A DNA stretch of 57,605 nt from an uncultured Geobacteraceae bacterium (GTDB taxonomy: Bacteria > Desulfobacterota > Desulfuromonadia > Geobacterales > Pseudopelobacteraceae), in the NCBI GenBank assembly GCA_903925005.1, contig CAIYDX010000357.1, positions 1 to 57,605 of the forward strand, written 5' to 3'. Shown here in pieces: positions 40,485-49,250 of this stretch. The position numbers and the translations under genes are program-made. Below the pieces are notes generated by a model. The model had not been told where the DNA came from, made no database searches, and saw nothing but the letters and a program-made list of their open reading frames with translations. Position 1 is the stretch's first letter, and every line of letters starts with the position of its first letter.

Positions 40485-41215
40485 TTCATCACCCTCCCTA
40501 ACTGGCTTAAATTATTGTTTTTAGTCATCCGACACCATGGTTTTTGCCATTTCAATGACTTTTCGTGCAACTGTAGCCAAGCTATAGTCAACTTACGTGC
40601 CAATACCGCAATCTGTTCAACACATATCGGCATTGTTATGAATTTGAATGCTTTTTGAAGGAAGATTAAGAGCCCGAATGTGGTAGAAAAACTGTAGGAC
40701 AAACAAGGGCGATCTCTGTGTTCACGGTACACCCTTCAAATTGAGTACGAGCCAATATTTCCTGTTTTTCAATAGGTTATTAGTACAGAAACATAAATAA
40801 GTACGCTGATTTTACTTGACCGTTATGAAAAAAATCTGCACATCCGATACGTGAGACTCTGTAGAAATGAGTCAGCGCCATACTTCGGTGGATGAAATGA
40901 AATACATGTCGCAGGAAATATTGTTACAATATGGTCGCCAAAAAGGGGGAAAATGGGCATTTTGAGAGGCGGAAAAGCTCTTTTGGGAAGAATGAAGTGA
41001 CCATTATTTTACACCATTCGGGAAATACTATTTAACTAAACGATATTATTATTGTTTTAAAAATGTAAAAATTTGGACACCTCACGCCAAATTACGAATA
41101 AATACTCAATAGTCGCAGGATGTTATATTGTATTTAATCAGGTGTAAAAAAATGGGCACCACCATCCGCATTATCCATAAAAAATATTTGAAACAGTGAG
41201 GAACGGTAGGTTTGC
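40485..41215. other. 731-bp AT-rich gap upstream of the RHS gene
   Basis: I see no gene here that I can support. An 83-codon minus-strand frame (40732-40481) reaches the RHS ribosome site, but its composition is not convincing. The DNA is AT-rich, with poly-A/T runs near 41040-41080, and should contain the RHS promoter. Its low GC compared with neighbours supports an acquired island. Confidence 0.5.
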
Positions 41216-41923
41216 TCAATTCCCATCGCGGCTGAATCTGTATCCGACCGCGCGCACCGTCTGAAAATGTTTCGGATGGGATGGGTCCGGTTCAAAATAT
41301 TTGCGGAGCCGTACGATAAAATTGTCCAGCGTTCTGGTTTCGGTGTCGCTGCTGTACCCCCAGACGGAGTGCAGCAGATCGCTCCGATGAACGGCTTGCC
41401 CCTCTTTCTGGAAAAAGAGCGACAGCACCCGTACCTCCATTTCGGTCAGATCGATTTCTCCCTGGGCCGTTCTGGCTCGATACGAAAGCAGAAACACCTC
41501 GTTGTCTCCAAAGCGGTACGCCTCCTCAATCGGTTCCGGGCGATACCATGATGAACGGCGCAGCATCCCCTTGACCCGCAGCAGGAATTCCACCAGGTTG
41601 AACGGTTTGGTGAGGTAATCATCGGCCCCGTTTTCCAATCCCTCTACCCGGTCGGCATCTTCGGAGCGGGCGGTCAGCATCAAAATCGGCACACGGGGAT
41701 CAAGTTTTCTGATGGCCCGACACGCCTGAAAACCGTCCATGCCGGGAAGCATGACATCCAGAATAACCAGGTCGAAGTGCTCGATCTCAAGCGCAGCAAG
41801 AGCCCGCTCCGCGGTCTCGAAATGGCTGACCCGGAGCCCCTCTTCTTCCAGATTGAAACAGATGCCGCGCGCCAGATGCATTTCGTCTTCAACCAGCATG
41901 ATTTGTGGTTTGTCGTCAATCAT
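41216..41923 (-). CDS. OmpR/PhoB-family response regulator
   Basis: This 235-residue protein has a receiver domain (phospho-acceptor Asp in LVILDVMLPGMDGF, Lys in LTKPF) followed by a winged-helix DNA-binding domain (VWGYSSDTETRTLDNFIVRL, VRAVGYRF). It is transcribed after its kinase partner gene, whose stop lies 8 nt upstream of its start. Its targets are unknown; the neighbouring RHS gene might be one, but nothing in the sequence shows this. Confidence 0.92.
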   Translation of the reverse strand: MIDDKPQIMLVEDEMHLARGICFNLEEEGLRVSHFETAERALAALEIEHFDLVILDVMLPGMDGFQACRAIRKLDPRVPILMLTARSEDADRVEGLENGADDYLTKPFNLVEFLLRVKGMLRRSSWYRPEPIEEAYRFGDNEVFLLSYRARTAQGEIDLTEMEVRVLSLFFQKEGQAVHRSDLLHSVWGYSSDTETRTLDNFIVRLRKYFEPDPSHPKHFQTVRAVGYRFSRDGN

Positions 41924-41931
41924 GGATCACC

Positions 41932-42867
41932 TCATGCCGCGGGAATTTTTATGTTAAATGTACAACCCTTGCCAGGCCCGTCGCTTGTCACGCCGACTGT
42001 ACCTCCATAACCCTTGATTACGGATTCCACGATATAGAGACCGAGTCCGGTGCCGCGGACATTGTCCCCCGGAGGCTGAACGCGATAAAAACGATCGAAT
42101 ACATTTTTCAGCTCTTTCTTGTCAAGCCCACGGCCATGATCCCTCACCGTCAGGTGCAGCCATGCTCCTATTTTAGCCATTCGGACCGATATGTCCGGAC
42201 TTTGCGGCGAATAGAGCACCGCGTTTTCAAACAGGTTGCGCAGCACCATACTCATCTCTTCGGGATCTACCAGCGCCTTCAATGAGGGGGCCGCTTCGAA
42301 TGAAATGCTTCCTCCTTGCGGCAGGGTGGCCCGCTCGCGTTCAACATGCTCGCTTGTCAGCTGTGTCAGATCGGTCAGGCGTCGTTCGGACTGTTTGCGG
42401 CGCTGCTCAAGCCGGGCGGCCATCAGCAGATTATTTATCAGGTAATGGAGCCGGTCTGTATCGGCCAGCATCGTACCGACGAATGAATCGAGTCGCTCTT
42501 CGGATGGCTTGCGCAGACGGATTGTTTCCAGGTGCAGCTGGATCGACGCAAGCGGAGATTTCAGTTCATGTGTCACCTGGGCAATGATGTTGCGTTGCTG
42601 CAGATACAGGTTCGACTGGCGGTTCCAGTAGACAAAAATCACGTAGACGCCGATCAGGATCAGCACCAGCATGACCAGCCCCTCTACCATAACCGGCCAG
42701 TTTGCCCCCTGCCCGAGCAGCTCGGGACGGTATTTTTCGGCCAGTTCGCGGAACTCGCGGTGTTTGCCGATAAACCAGTAGATCCAGAACACGACAACGG
42801 TGATCCAGACAAGCTGAATGGCGATCAAGGCCATGATCGGATGGAAGATGCGGCGAAGAATGTTCAT
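41932..42867 (-). CDS. Two-component sensor histidine kinase
   Basis: About 311 residues with two membrane helices (about 11-30 and 55-80) enclosing a short periplasmic loop, then HisKA (VTHELKSPLASIQLHLET) and HATPase (N-box NLFENAVLYSP; DHGRGL; GTGLGLYIVES). AAGGTGG precedes the ATG at 42867; a GTG at 42879 overlaps that site and is less likely. It is co-transcribed with the response regulator downstream. The short loop suggests membrane or cytoplasmic sensing. Confidence 0.9.
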   Translation of the reverse strand: MNILRRIFHPIMALIAIQLVWITVVVFWIYWFIGKHREFRELAEKYRPELLGQGANWPVMVEGLVMLVLILIGVYVIFVYWNRQSNLYLQQRNIIAQVTHELKSPLASIQLHLETIRLRKPSEERLDSFVGTMLADTDRLHYLINNLLMAARLEQRRKQSERRLTDLTQLTSEHVERERATLPQGGSISFEAAPSLKALVDPEEMSMVLRNLFENAVLYSPQSPDISVRMAKIGAWLHLTVRDHGRGLDKKELKNVFDRFYRVQPPGDNVRGTGLGLYIVESVIKGYGGTVGVTSDGPGKGCTFNIKIPAA

Positions 42868-43016
42868 AATTTCTGCCACCTTGTGACGTGTGCTGTGAGA
42901 TGTTTTGCCGGTAAATCCCCGAGGCCGGCTTTTGTACGCTTGTGCATCAGGCCGCTTTCTGCTATGTTACCACGCTGCTGAAACAGAGTTATAAATATCT
43001 TGCGGAGTGTATGTCA

Positions 43017-43496
43017 ATGGCCAGTATCGATTTCAAAAAACTTAACCGGCAGATGATGATTTACCGGATTGTACAGACCCTGTTAACCGGGTTGTTATTT
43101 GTTCTGGCAATTACTTTCCAGGGGCGTTTTGCCGCTCTTCACAAACCGGAACATTTTATCAGCAGTATTGTTGCGGCCATCATCGTACAGTTACTGGTGA
43201 TATATCCGGTCTACCGGCTGGCCTGGCGCGATGTCGGCGTGGAAATCGAAGGAAGCCAGCCAAACCTGTCAGCTGCACAGCTGACCGCTCTGCGTAAAAA
43301 ACGGTTGATCGGCGACCTGTGGAAATTCTGTGGCGTGGCTTTCTATATCGTCTTTGTCACGCTTGCCCCCGATGCCAAAAAGGCGACCGGCGCGCCGCTG
43401 GTTCTCGCCGCTACGCTCTTTTCGTTTTTGCTGACCTGTCTGATGTATTTTCAATGTTTCAACTTCAGTGCTAAAAAGCAGATGAAAACATTGTAG
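43017..43496 (+). CDS. Small integral membrane protein of unknown function
   Basis: A 159-residue protein with four predicted membrane helices: MIYRIVQTLLTGLLFVLAIT, FISSIVAAIIVQLLVIYPVY, LWKFCGVAFYIVFVTLA and APLVLAATLFSFLLTCLMYF. A short charged loop with LTALRKKRLIGD lies in the middle. I do not recognise the family. GGAG lies 9-10 nt before the ATG at 43017; another ATG at 43011 is closer to it. The gene is divergent from the histidine kinase and its stop lies in the 43493 repeat. Confidence 0.65.
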   Translation: MASIDFKKLNRQMMIYRIVQTLLTGLLFVLAITFQGRFAALHKPEHFISSIVAAIIVQLLVIYPVYRLAWRDVGVEIEGSQPNLSAAQLTALRKKRLIGDLWKFCGVAFYIVFVTLAPDAKKATGAPLVLAATLFSFLLTCLMYFQCFNFSAKKQMKTL

Positions 43497-43560
43497 GGGC
43501 GACCCGTCGGGTCGCCCGATTCGGGGGCCCCATCCGGGCGAGGCACCGCCTCGCCCCTAC
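43493..43560. repeat. 68-bp GTAGGGGCGA palindromic repeat between convergent genes
   Basis: The element begins GTAGGGGCGACCC and ends GCCTCGCCCCTAC. It contains two hairpins, GGGCGACCC-GTC-GGGTCGCCC shape at the left and GGGCGAGGC-ACC-GCCTCGCCC at the right. Either could work as a bidirectional terminator. The TAG in each outer GTAGGGG is the stop codon of the flanking gene. Confidence 0.8.
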
Positions 43561-46064
43561 ATTACCTTCCCCTTGAAAAACTTCTCCATCCTACTGAATA
43601 TCTCCGCCGAATCACCTCTGACAATCTCCGTATCCGGCAGCGATCGAAGAAAAATTCTGCCGTAACTCTTGTTAAGGACGCGCCGGTCCAGGATAAGCAC
43701 CGCTCCGCGGTCGTCGCGACTTCGGATCAGGCGTCCAAACCCCTGGCGGAACTTGATGACCGCCTGCGGCACGGAAAAATCACGGAACGGATCGCCGCCA
43801 TCAGCCTTGATTTTTTCGGCGCGGGCCTGTTGAACCGGCTCTGTCGGCACCTGAAACGGGAGCCGGGCGATGATCACCAGTCGCAACGCCTCCCCTTTGA
43901 CGTCAACACCCTCCCAGAATGAATCGGTGCCGAACAGCACGGCGTTTCCTTCCGCGCGGAACTGGGTCAGCAGGGCGTGGCGTCCGGTTTCCCCCTGTTT
44001 GAGCGAGGTCAGCCCGAGGCGGGCCAGCGCGGGTGACAGCGCCTGATATACGCGGTTGAGCATGTCGTAGGAGGTAAAGAGGATAAAGGCGCCGCCGCGC
44101 GAGATGGTCACCGCCTTGATGATGTGCCGCTCCAGCGCTTCGCGGTAGCCGTGAACCGTCGGTTCCGGCATCTCCTCCGGTACGGCGACGAACACTTGCC
44201 GCGCATAGTCGAATGGCGATGCCAGCTGCAGTTCGGCAACCCGTTCTTTCGGGAGCAGCCCGAAACCGGTGCGCTTTTTTAGATAGCCGAATTGCCCCCC
44301 TACCGTCAGCGTGGCGGATGTGACGATGATGGTTTTGAGCCGGTCGAGGACGCTCTCCTTGAGATGTGTCGAGATATCGAGCGGCGCGGCGGTGAGCCTG
44401 GCCTGGACGCCGCGACTGCCGCGCCGGGTTTCGATCCAGCGGCAGTACCCTTCCGCATCGGTCGTGAAGAAGAGCAGCGCGTCGGCCATCCCCTGCAGTC
44501 GCCCCTCGATACCGCTTGTATCGAGTAGTTGATCGGCCAGCTTTTCCTGCAGTTTCTCCGGCAGATCTTTCGAACGGCGCACCAGAGTGCGGAGCGCTGC
44601 GGTGTAGTCATTCACGGCGTCCGCCAGGAGATGCAGCCGCTGCCGGCACTCCTGCCAGAACGGTGTGCGTTCCACCTCGGCGGTTACCCGAAGCTTTTGC
44701 TCGCGCCCGGCCTCCCCCCTCCCCTCGTGTTCCACGCTGATAGCCAGCCAATCCATCGTCTGTTCGGTCATCCCGGACAAATCGTGGGCTTTGGGGAGCA
44801 GTTGGCTTTCCAGCAGTCCCGACAGTTCGGCGTAGAGCCCTTCCTCCGATTCCGGCAGATCGCGGGTAATGCGCGATGAAATGATCGTCAGCAGCCCGGC
44901 CCGATTGGCTTTGTGCGGCACCAGCCGCTGCAGCTGTTTAAGAATGCCGCTCCGGGCAATCGTCAGCGACAGATGGCTGGTGGCGACGTCTTCCAGATGA
45001 TGCCCTTCATCGAAGATCAGGCGGGTGAAGGGGGGGAGTATGGCGGTAGCATCGTAGCCTGTTTCCTTGCGCAGGACGATATCTGAGAGCAGCAGGGCGT
45101 GGTTGACCACCAGTATCCGGGCGGAAGATGATTCACGCCTGGCCCGGTAGAAGAAGCAGCGGCCAAAGTGCTTGCAGCGCGAGCGACCGCACTGATCGGC
45201 TTCGCAGCAGAGCTCTTCCCAGGTGGCATGGTGCGGCGTGAAGGCCAGATCGCTGCGGCAGCCGTCCTGGCTGCTGTGGCTCCATTCGATAATCGTGGTC
45301 AGTTCGGCGGAAGATTCATCAGGGAACAGGGACGGTTCCGCCTCGGCATGTTCCAGTTTGCGCAGGCAGGCATAGTTGCTGCGCCCCTTGACCAGCGCCG
45401 CCTTGAACTCCACCGCGGAGTTGCGCGCCAGGAAAGGGAGATCTTTTTTGATCAGCTGTTCCTGCAGGTTTATAGTGTTGGTGGAGACGACAATCCGTTC
45501 ATTATTCCGCACCGCCCAGAGAATAGCCGGAATCAGATATGCCAGCGATTTGCCGGTGCCGGTGCCGGCTTCGACCAGTACCATCCGGTCATGGTTGAAG
45601 GCCTCGGCGACGGCAAAGGCCATCCGCAGCTGCTCATCACGCGGCTCAAAGCCCTTGAGATGAGCCATCATGCCATCGGCGGCAAAGGCGCGGCCAATCT
45701 CGTCGAGGGAGAGCAGCTCCCCCTTCTTCTCGGTGAAGGGGGCGACTACCTGGTAACAGCGGCTGCAGTCGTTGTTGATGATGGCAAAGCCGATCCCCTG
45801 ATTGCCGGCCACCGAAGCGATGTCCATATCGGCTGATGAAGGAGTCAGGTCGCCGGATGGGTGATTATGAATGACTACATCACCGCCCGAGGCGCGGGTT
45901 ATGATGGCCGGAACGGCAACTTTGCTGCCACGGGCGATGGTTTCGGCTTCGCAGACGATGCCGTCCACGTTGGTGCGGCCGATGAAGAACACCTCGTTGC
46001 CCCCTGCAGAGGCGATCTCGTGGCGCATCAGCAGCAGCGCGTCTTCGGTGTAGTATTTATTCAT
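43557..46064 (-). CDS. dinG: JAMM/RadC-like domain fused to DinG-family helicase
   Basis: 835 residues. The N-terminal ~130 residues carry HNHPSGDLTPSSADMD (His 66, His 68, Ser 70, Asp 79), a complete JAMM/MPN metal site as in RadC. The rest is an XPD/DinG-type superfamily 2 helicase: Walker A EAGTGTGKSLAY near 165, an Fe-S cluster Cys set (CCEADQCGRSRCKHFGRC), DEGHH as the DEAH box, and late motifs GTDSFWEGVDVKGEALR and QGFGRLIRSRDDRG. DinG helicases resolve R-loops, D-loops and G4 DNA. The start lacks a clear ribosome site. What the JAMM part cleaves or binds is unknown. Confidence 0.88.
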   Translation of the reverse strand: MNKYYTEDALLLMRHEIASAGGNEVFFIGRTNVDGIVCEAETIARGSKVAVPAIITRASGGDVVIHNHPSGDLTPSSADMDIASVAGNQGIGFAIINNDCSRCYQVVAPFTEKKGELLSLDEIGRAFAADGMMAHLKGFEPRDEQLRMAFAVAEAFNHDRMVLVEAGTGTGKSLAYLIPAILWAVRNNERIVVSTNTINLQEQLIKKDLPFLARNSAVEFKAALVKGRSNYACLRKLEHAEAEPSLFPDESSAELTTIIEWSHSSQDGCRSDLAFTPHHATWEELCCEADQCGRSRCKHFGRCFFYRARRESSSARILVVNHALLLSDIVLRKETGYDATAILPPFTRLIFDEGHHLEDVATSHLSLTIARSGILKQLQRLVPHKANRAGLLTIISSRITRDLPESEEGLYAELSGLLESQLLPKAHDLSGMTEQTMDWLAISVEHEGRGEAGREQKLRVTAEVERTPFWQECRQRLHLLADAVNDYTAALRTLVRRSKDLPEKLQEKLADQLLDTSGIEGRLQGMADALLFFTTDAEGYCRWIETRRGSRGVQARLTAAPLDISTHLKESVLDRLKTIIVTSATLTVGGQFGYLKKRTGFGLLPKERVAELQLASPFDYARQVFVAVPEEMPEPTVHGYREALERHIIKAVTISRGGAFILFTSYDMLNRVYQALSPALARLGLTSLKQGETGRHALLTQFRAEGNAVLFGTDSFWEGVDVKGEALRLVIIARLPFQVPTEPVQQARAEKIKADGGDPFRDFSVPQAVIKFRQGFGRLIRSRDDRGAVLILDRRVLNKSYGRIFLRSLPDTEIVRGDSAEIFSRMEKFFKGKVM

Positions 46065-46223
46065 GGATGGGTGCCGTTAGGTGATGAAATAAACAGAACT
46101 TTATGTGGATATGGAGTTGAGAATTGACACATATTCAAGCGTCGAAGAGTAGCATCTTTTTCCTGCAAGCGGTATTGGAAAATGAATTGGCAAAAACCGG
46201 TGACAACTACTACAAGAATCCGG

Positions 46224-47174
46224 TTATTGATAAATCACTTCCCACCCTATCGCGGCCCACCATGCCGCTGCGACCAGAGCACCGCTCAGAACGGCAAGCA
46301 GGATGTTCAGGACAGCTCCAGGTCGTCCGTATTTTCCCACCATAAATTCCGCTGCAATCCCGAAGAGCAGACCAAAGCTGAAGCCGAACAGATGTGCGCC
46401 CAGGTCGGTCTGCTTTCCCTCTGTTCCAAGTATCGCCAGTAGTGCCAGCCCAGCGGCGACCGGTATGAACCAGCGCCGTTGCAGATGATGACGGTAGCGC
46501 ACCATACTGATGGCGGCCAGAATGCCGACTGCGCCGAAAACGGCGGTGGAGGCCCCGACCGAGCGGTGATCAGGTGATTGTACCCAGGCATTAATCAGGT
46601 TGCCTAGGGTACCGGAGGCCAGCAGCAGGCTCCAGGCCATACCGGAACCGAGCTCCCGGCAGAGCAGGACAATGAAGGTGCCGCCGATCGTTAGATTGCC
46701 GAGCAGATGCACCGGCCCCGCATGCAGCGTGAGGGCGGTAACAAGACGCCACCATTGGCCGGCTCTGATGCCTTCTGCGTGGGCGGCGCCAAGCTCGTAC
46801 ATGTCGATAATGCCGCGTTCCGGGAGAGATATGCCGACAAGTGTCAGGTTGTAAAAGGTTGCCAGTAGCAGCAGGACCGATATGGTCGGCAGAGTATTTT
46901 CAGCCAGGCGCCGGGGAGCCGGCAATGGGGGAGGCCAGTTGAAATTGGCTTCTTCGAACAGGCGCAGTTCTCTGTGGGCACTCTCCAGCTGATGCCTCGG
47001 CACCAGCAGCAGCCAGCCACGCCCTTCTGACCGGATGCAGCAGGGGATCGAGCGGGAGTCCAGCACAAGCGCCCAGGAGCGTGCCTGATGCTTGGTCAGG
47101 AGGGTGCCGTAACGCGAGGAGACCGGTTCCCAGTGGCTGTCATCCTCGTCATGTTGTTTGTCAAAAAGGTCCAT
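46224..47174 (-). CDS. Rhomboid family intramembrane serine protease
   Basis: About 316 residues. A soluble N-terminal domain of ~95 residues precedes a rhomboid core of six or seven helices. Core motifs are HLLGNLTIGG (helix 2 His/Asn), VGASTAVFGAVG (catalytic Ser in GxSx) and GAHLFGFSFG (catalytic His). Rhomboids cut membrane proteins near the bilayer surface. The frame opens at a TTG at 47222; I chose the ATG at 47174 (MDLFDKQ), though no strong ribosome site marks it and an ATG at 47192 is possible. Confidence 0.85.
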   Translation of the reverse strand: MDLFDKQHDEDDSHWEPVSSRYGTLLTKHQARSWALVLDSRSIPCCIRSEGRGWLLLVPRHQLESAHRELRLFEEANFNWPPPLPAPRRLAENTLPTISVLLLLATFYNLTLVGISLPERGIIDMYELGAAHAEGIRAGQWWRLVTALTLHAGPVHLLGNLTIGGTFIVLLCRELGSGMAWSLLLASGTLGNLINAWVQSPDHRSVGASTAVFGAVGILAAISMVRYRHHLQRRWFIPVAAGLALLAILGTEGKQTDLGAHLFGFSFGLLFGIAAEFMVGKYGRPGAVLNILLAVLSGALVAAAWWAAIGWEVIYQ

Positions 47175-47339
47175 AGCTGCAACTATAACCATTAACGTGA
47201 AGAAATGCCACGCAGGCTTCAATAAAAGGTTAGTTTAAAACTGTTATTTCTGGGAAGAATGGCAACTAATTCTTTAATCCAGCATAGTTATCAGGTATAG
47301 TCCCCACCAATTATTATCGTGACGGGGCATGAAAACCAT

Positions 47340-48581
47340 ATGACGGAATCACTCGATGAAAAACGTCTCCGGAAGATCAAGCTGATCTATGGCATCGCCC
47401 TGGCTTTTATCGCCCTGACCCTGGTCTCCTCCTCACTGCTGATGCAGTTCGCGATCAAGCGGAACGGCGGGGATTCGCGGGTGGTCAACCTCTCCGGACG
47501 GCAGCGGATGTTGAGTCAGCGGCTGACCAAGTGCGTTTTTGCCCTGGAGCATATGGCTTCACCTGAGGAACTAGCACGTGGCGCCAGGGAGCTGACCGAG
47601 TCGTTAGCCTCATGGAAAACGGCACACCTGGGGCTGCAGTATGGCGATGCTTCGCTGGGGCTGCCAGAGCGGGAAAATTCGCCGCAGATTACGGCGCTCT
47701 TCGCCGAGATGGAGCCGTTCCACGCCGCCATGGTCAAAGAGATCGAAGGGCTGGTTAAGCGGGGCAAAGGGTGGGAGTTCGATCCTGCTGCTCTCCGGAG
47801 AGCAGCAGTTGTGATGTTGGCCAACGAGTCCCATTTTCTGGCCTTGATGGACAAGATCACCTTTCTGTTCGACAAGGAGGCCAAAGAGCGATTTCCGCCA
47901 TGCAGCAGCTGGAAACGCTCTTTATGGCGATCGGCCTGCTGATTCTGACCTTCGAGTTCTTCGTTGTGTTTCGGCCATCGCTGACGCAGCTGGCCTCAAT
48001 GATGACGTCGTTAAGGCAGAAAGGGGAAGAGTTGGCAGATGCCAATATCAAGCTGCCGGTTATGGGGGGGGACGAACTGGCGCGTCAGGCGTCCGCCGAT
48101 CCAGAGCTGGCCCGGATTCCGGTTATCGCTGTTACGGCGTCGGCGATGCCGGCCGAGATCGAAGCGATGAGGACGCTTTTCCGCTGTATTCTGCTCAAGC
48201 CGGTGCGGAAGGGGGAGCTGCTGTCTGAGATGGCAACGATGCTGCCGTGTGATATAATCGCTGCAGGAGAGAGCGCTGATGTCCAAACTCCGGTCAGAGA
48301 CAGCGGCGATTTTCGCTGTCGGGACCGGGCGGGTCTGCTCAAAGCGCTGGCGCTGCTGGATAGCGATTACCAGGTGGTGCGCAAAACCCTGCAGGTAAAC
48401 CGGATCAGGCTGTTCAGCGAAGCGGTGACGGCACTGGCGGCGCACCACGAGGCGACCGCCTTGCGGGTGGGCGGCGATGCTCGATGCCACACTCGCCTCG
48501 TTCAACATTCCCCAGATCAAGGGGGAGATGAACCGGTATGCCGAGGTGGTGGCGGCTTATGGGATGAGAGATGAGAGATGA
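47340..48581 (+). pseudogene. Decayed hybrid sensor kinase (PilJ-type sensor, receiver remnant)
   Basis: The first frame (MTESLDEKRLRKIKLIYG onward) has a membrane helix and a PilJ/type IV pili methyl-accepting-like N-terminal domain (NLSGRQRMLSQRLTKCVFAL). Near 47890 one base is missing; the sequence continues in another frame with ISAMQQLETLFMAIGLLILT, the second membrane helix. At about 48055 that runs straight into the second half of a receiver domain (ELARIPVIAVTASAM, LLKPVRKGELL), so the kinase core is deleted. A second frameshift near 48470 leads to a tail ending EMNRYAEVVAAYGMRDER. Confidence 0.85.
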
Positions 48582-48615
48582 GAGAAAAAGCCAATAAAAT
48601 AAGGGAAATAGCTGC

Positions 48616-49230
48616 ATGAACGAGAAGTCGAAAATACCGATCATCCTGGTGGTGGACGATACTCCCCAGAACCTGCAGCTGATCGGCGGGCTGTTGAACG
48701 GGGCACTGGCTTGCGATCTCTGCTTTGCCACCAGTGGGGCGGAGGCGCTGGAGACGCTGGAGAACATGATTCCGGACCTGATCCTGCTCGATGTCAATAT
48801 GTCGGGGATGAACGGTTTCGACTGTTGCCGTGCAATCAAGCAAAACCCTGACTGGCGGGATATTCCGGTGATTTTTTTGACCGCCCAGCGCGAATCGGAC
48901 TTTATCGTCAGGGGATTTGAGGCGGGGGGGAGCGATTATGTGGTCAAGCCGTTCGAGAGCAGTGAACTGTTGGCCCGAGTGCGGCTGCAGCTCGAACTCA
49001 AGCTTAAACAGGACGAGTTGAAGCGCCGCAACGACGAGCTTGAAGCGGCTATAGGCAGGATCAAACACCTTGAAGGGATCATCCCGATTTGCATGTACTG
49101 CAAAAAAATCAGGGGCGATGACAGCTCCTGGCAGCAGTTGGAGCGGTACATCTCCGAGCACTCGGATGCCTTGTTCAGTCACGGGATTTGTCCGGATTGT
49201 TTTCGGGTAAAAATGAACAATTTGAAGTAG
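48616..49230 (+). CDS. Response regulator with coiled coil and Cys-rich tail
   Basis: 204 residues. The receiver domain (VVDDTPQNLQL, LILLDVNMSGMNGF with the acceptor Asp, VKPF) is followed by a coiled coil (about 130-155). The C-terminal module is IPICMYCKKIRGDDSSWQQL then ISEHSDALFSHGICPDC. The CxxC...CxxC spacing suggests a metal or redox site. There is no DNA-binding or GGDEF output domain. It lies just after the decayed hybrid kinase and 20 nt before a PAS kinase, its likely partner. Confidence 0.88.
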   Translation: MNEKSKIPIILVVDDTPQNLQLIGGLLNGALACDLCFATSGAEALETLENMIPDLILLDVNMSGMNGFDCCRAIKQNPDWRDIPVIFLTAQRESDFIVRGFEAGGSDYVVKPFESSELLARVRLQLELKLKQDELKRRNDELEAAIGRIKHLEGIIPICMYCKKIRGDDSSWQQLERYISEHSDALFSHGICPDCFRVKMNNLK

Positions 49231-49250
49231 TACTTACGATGGAGGCGATT

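Noticed and set aside
40481..40732. 83-codon minus-strand frame before the RHS gene
   Set aside because: No ribosome site, no recognised motif, and it runs into the RHS ribosome site; I see no sign of selection.
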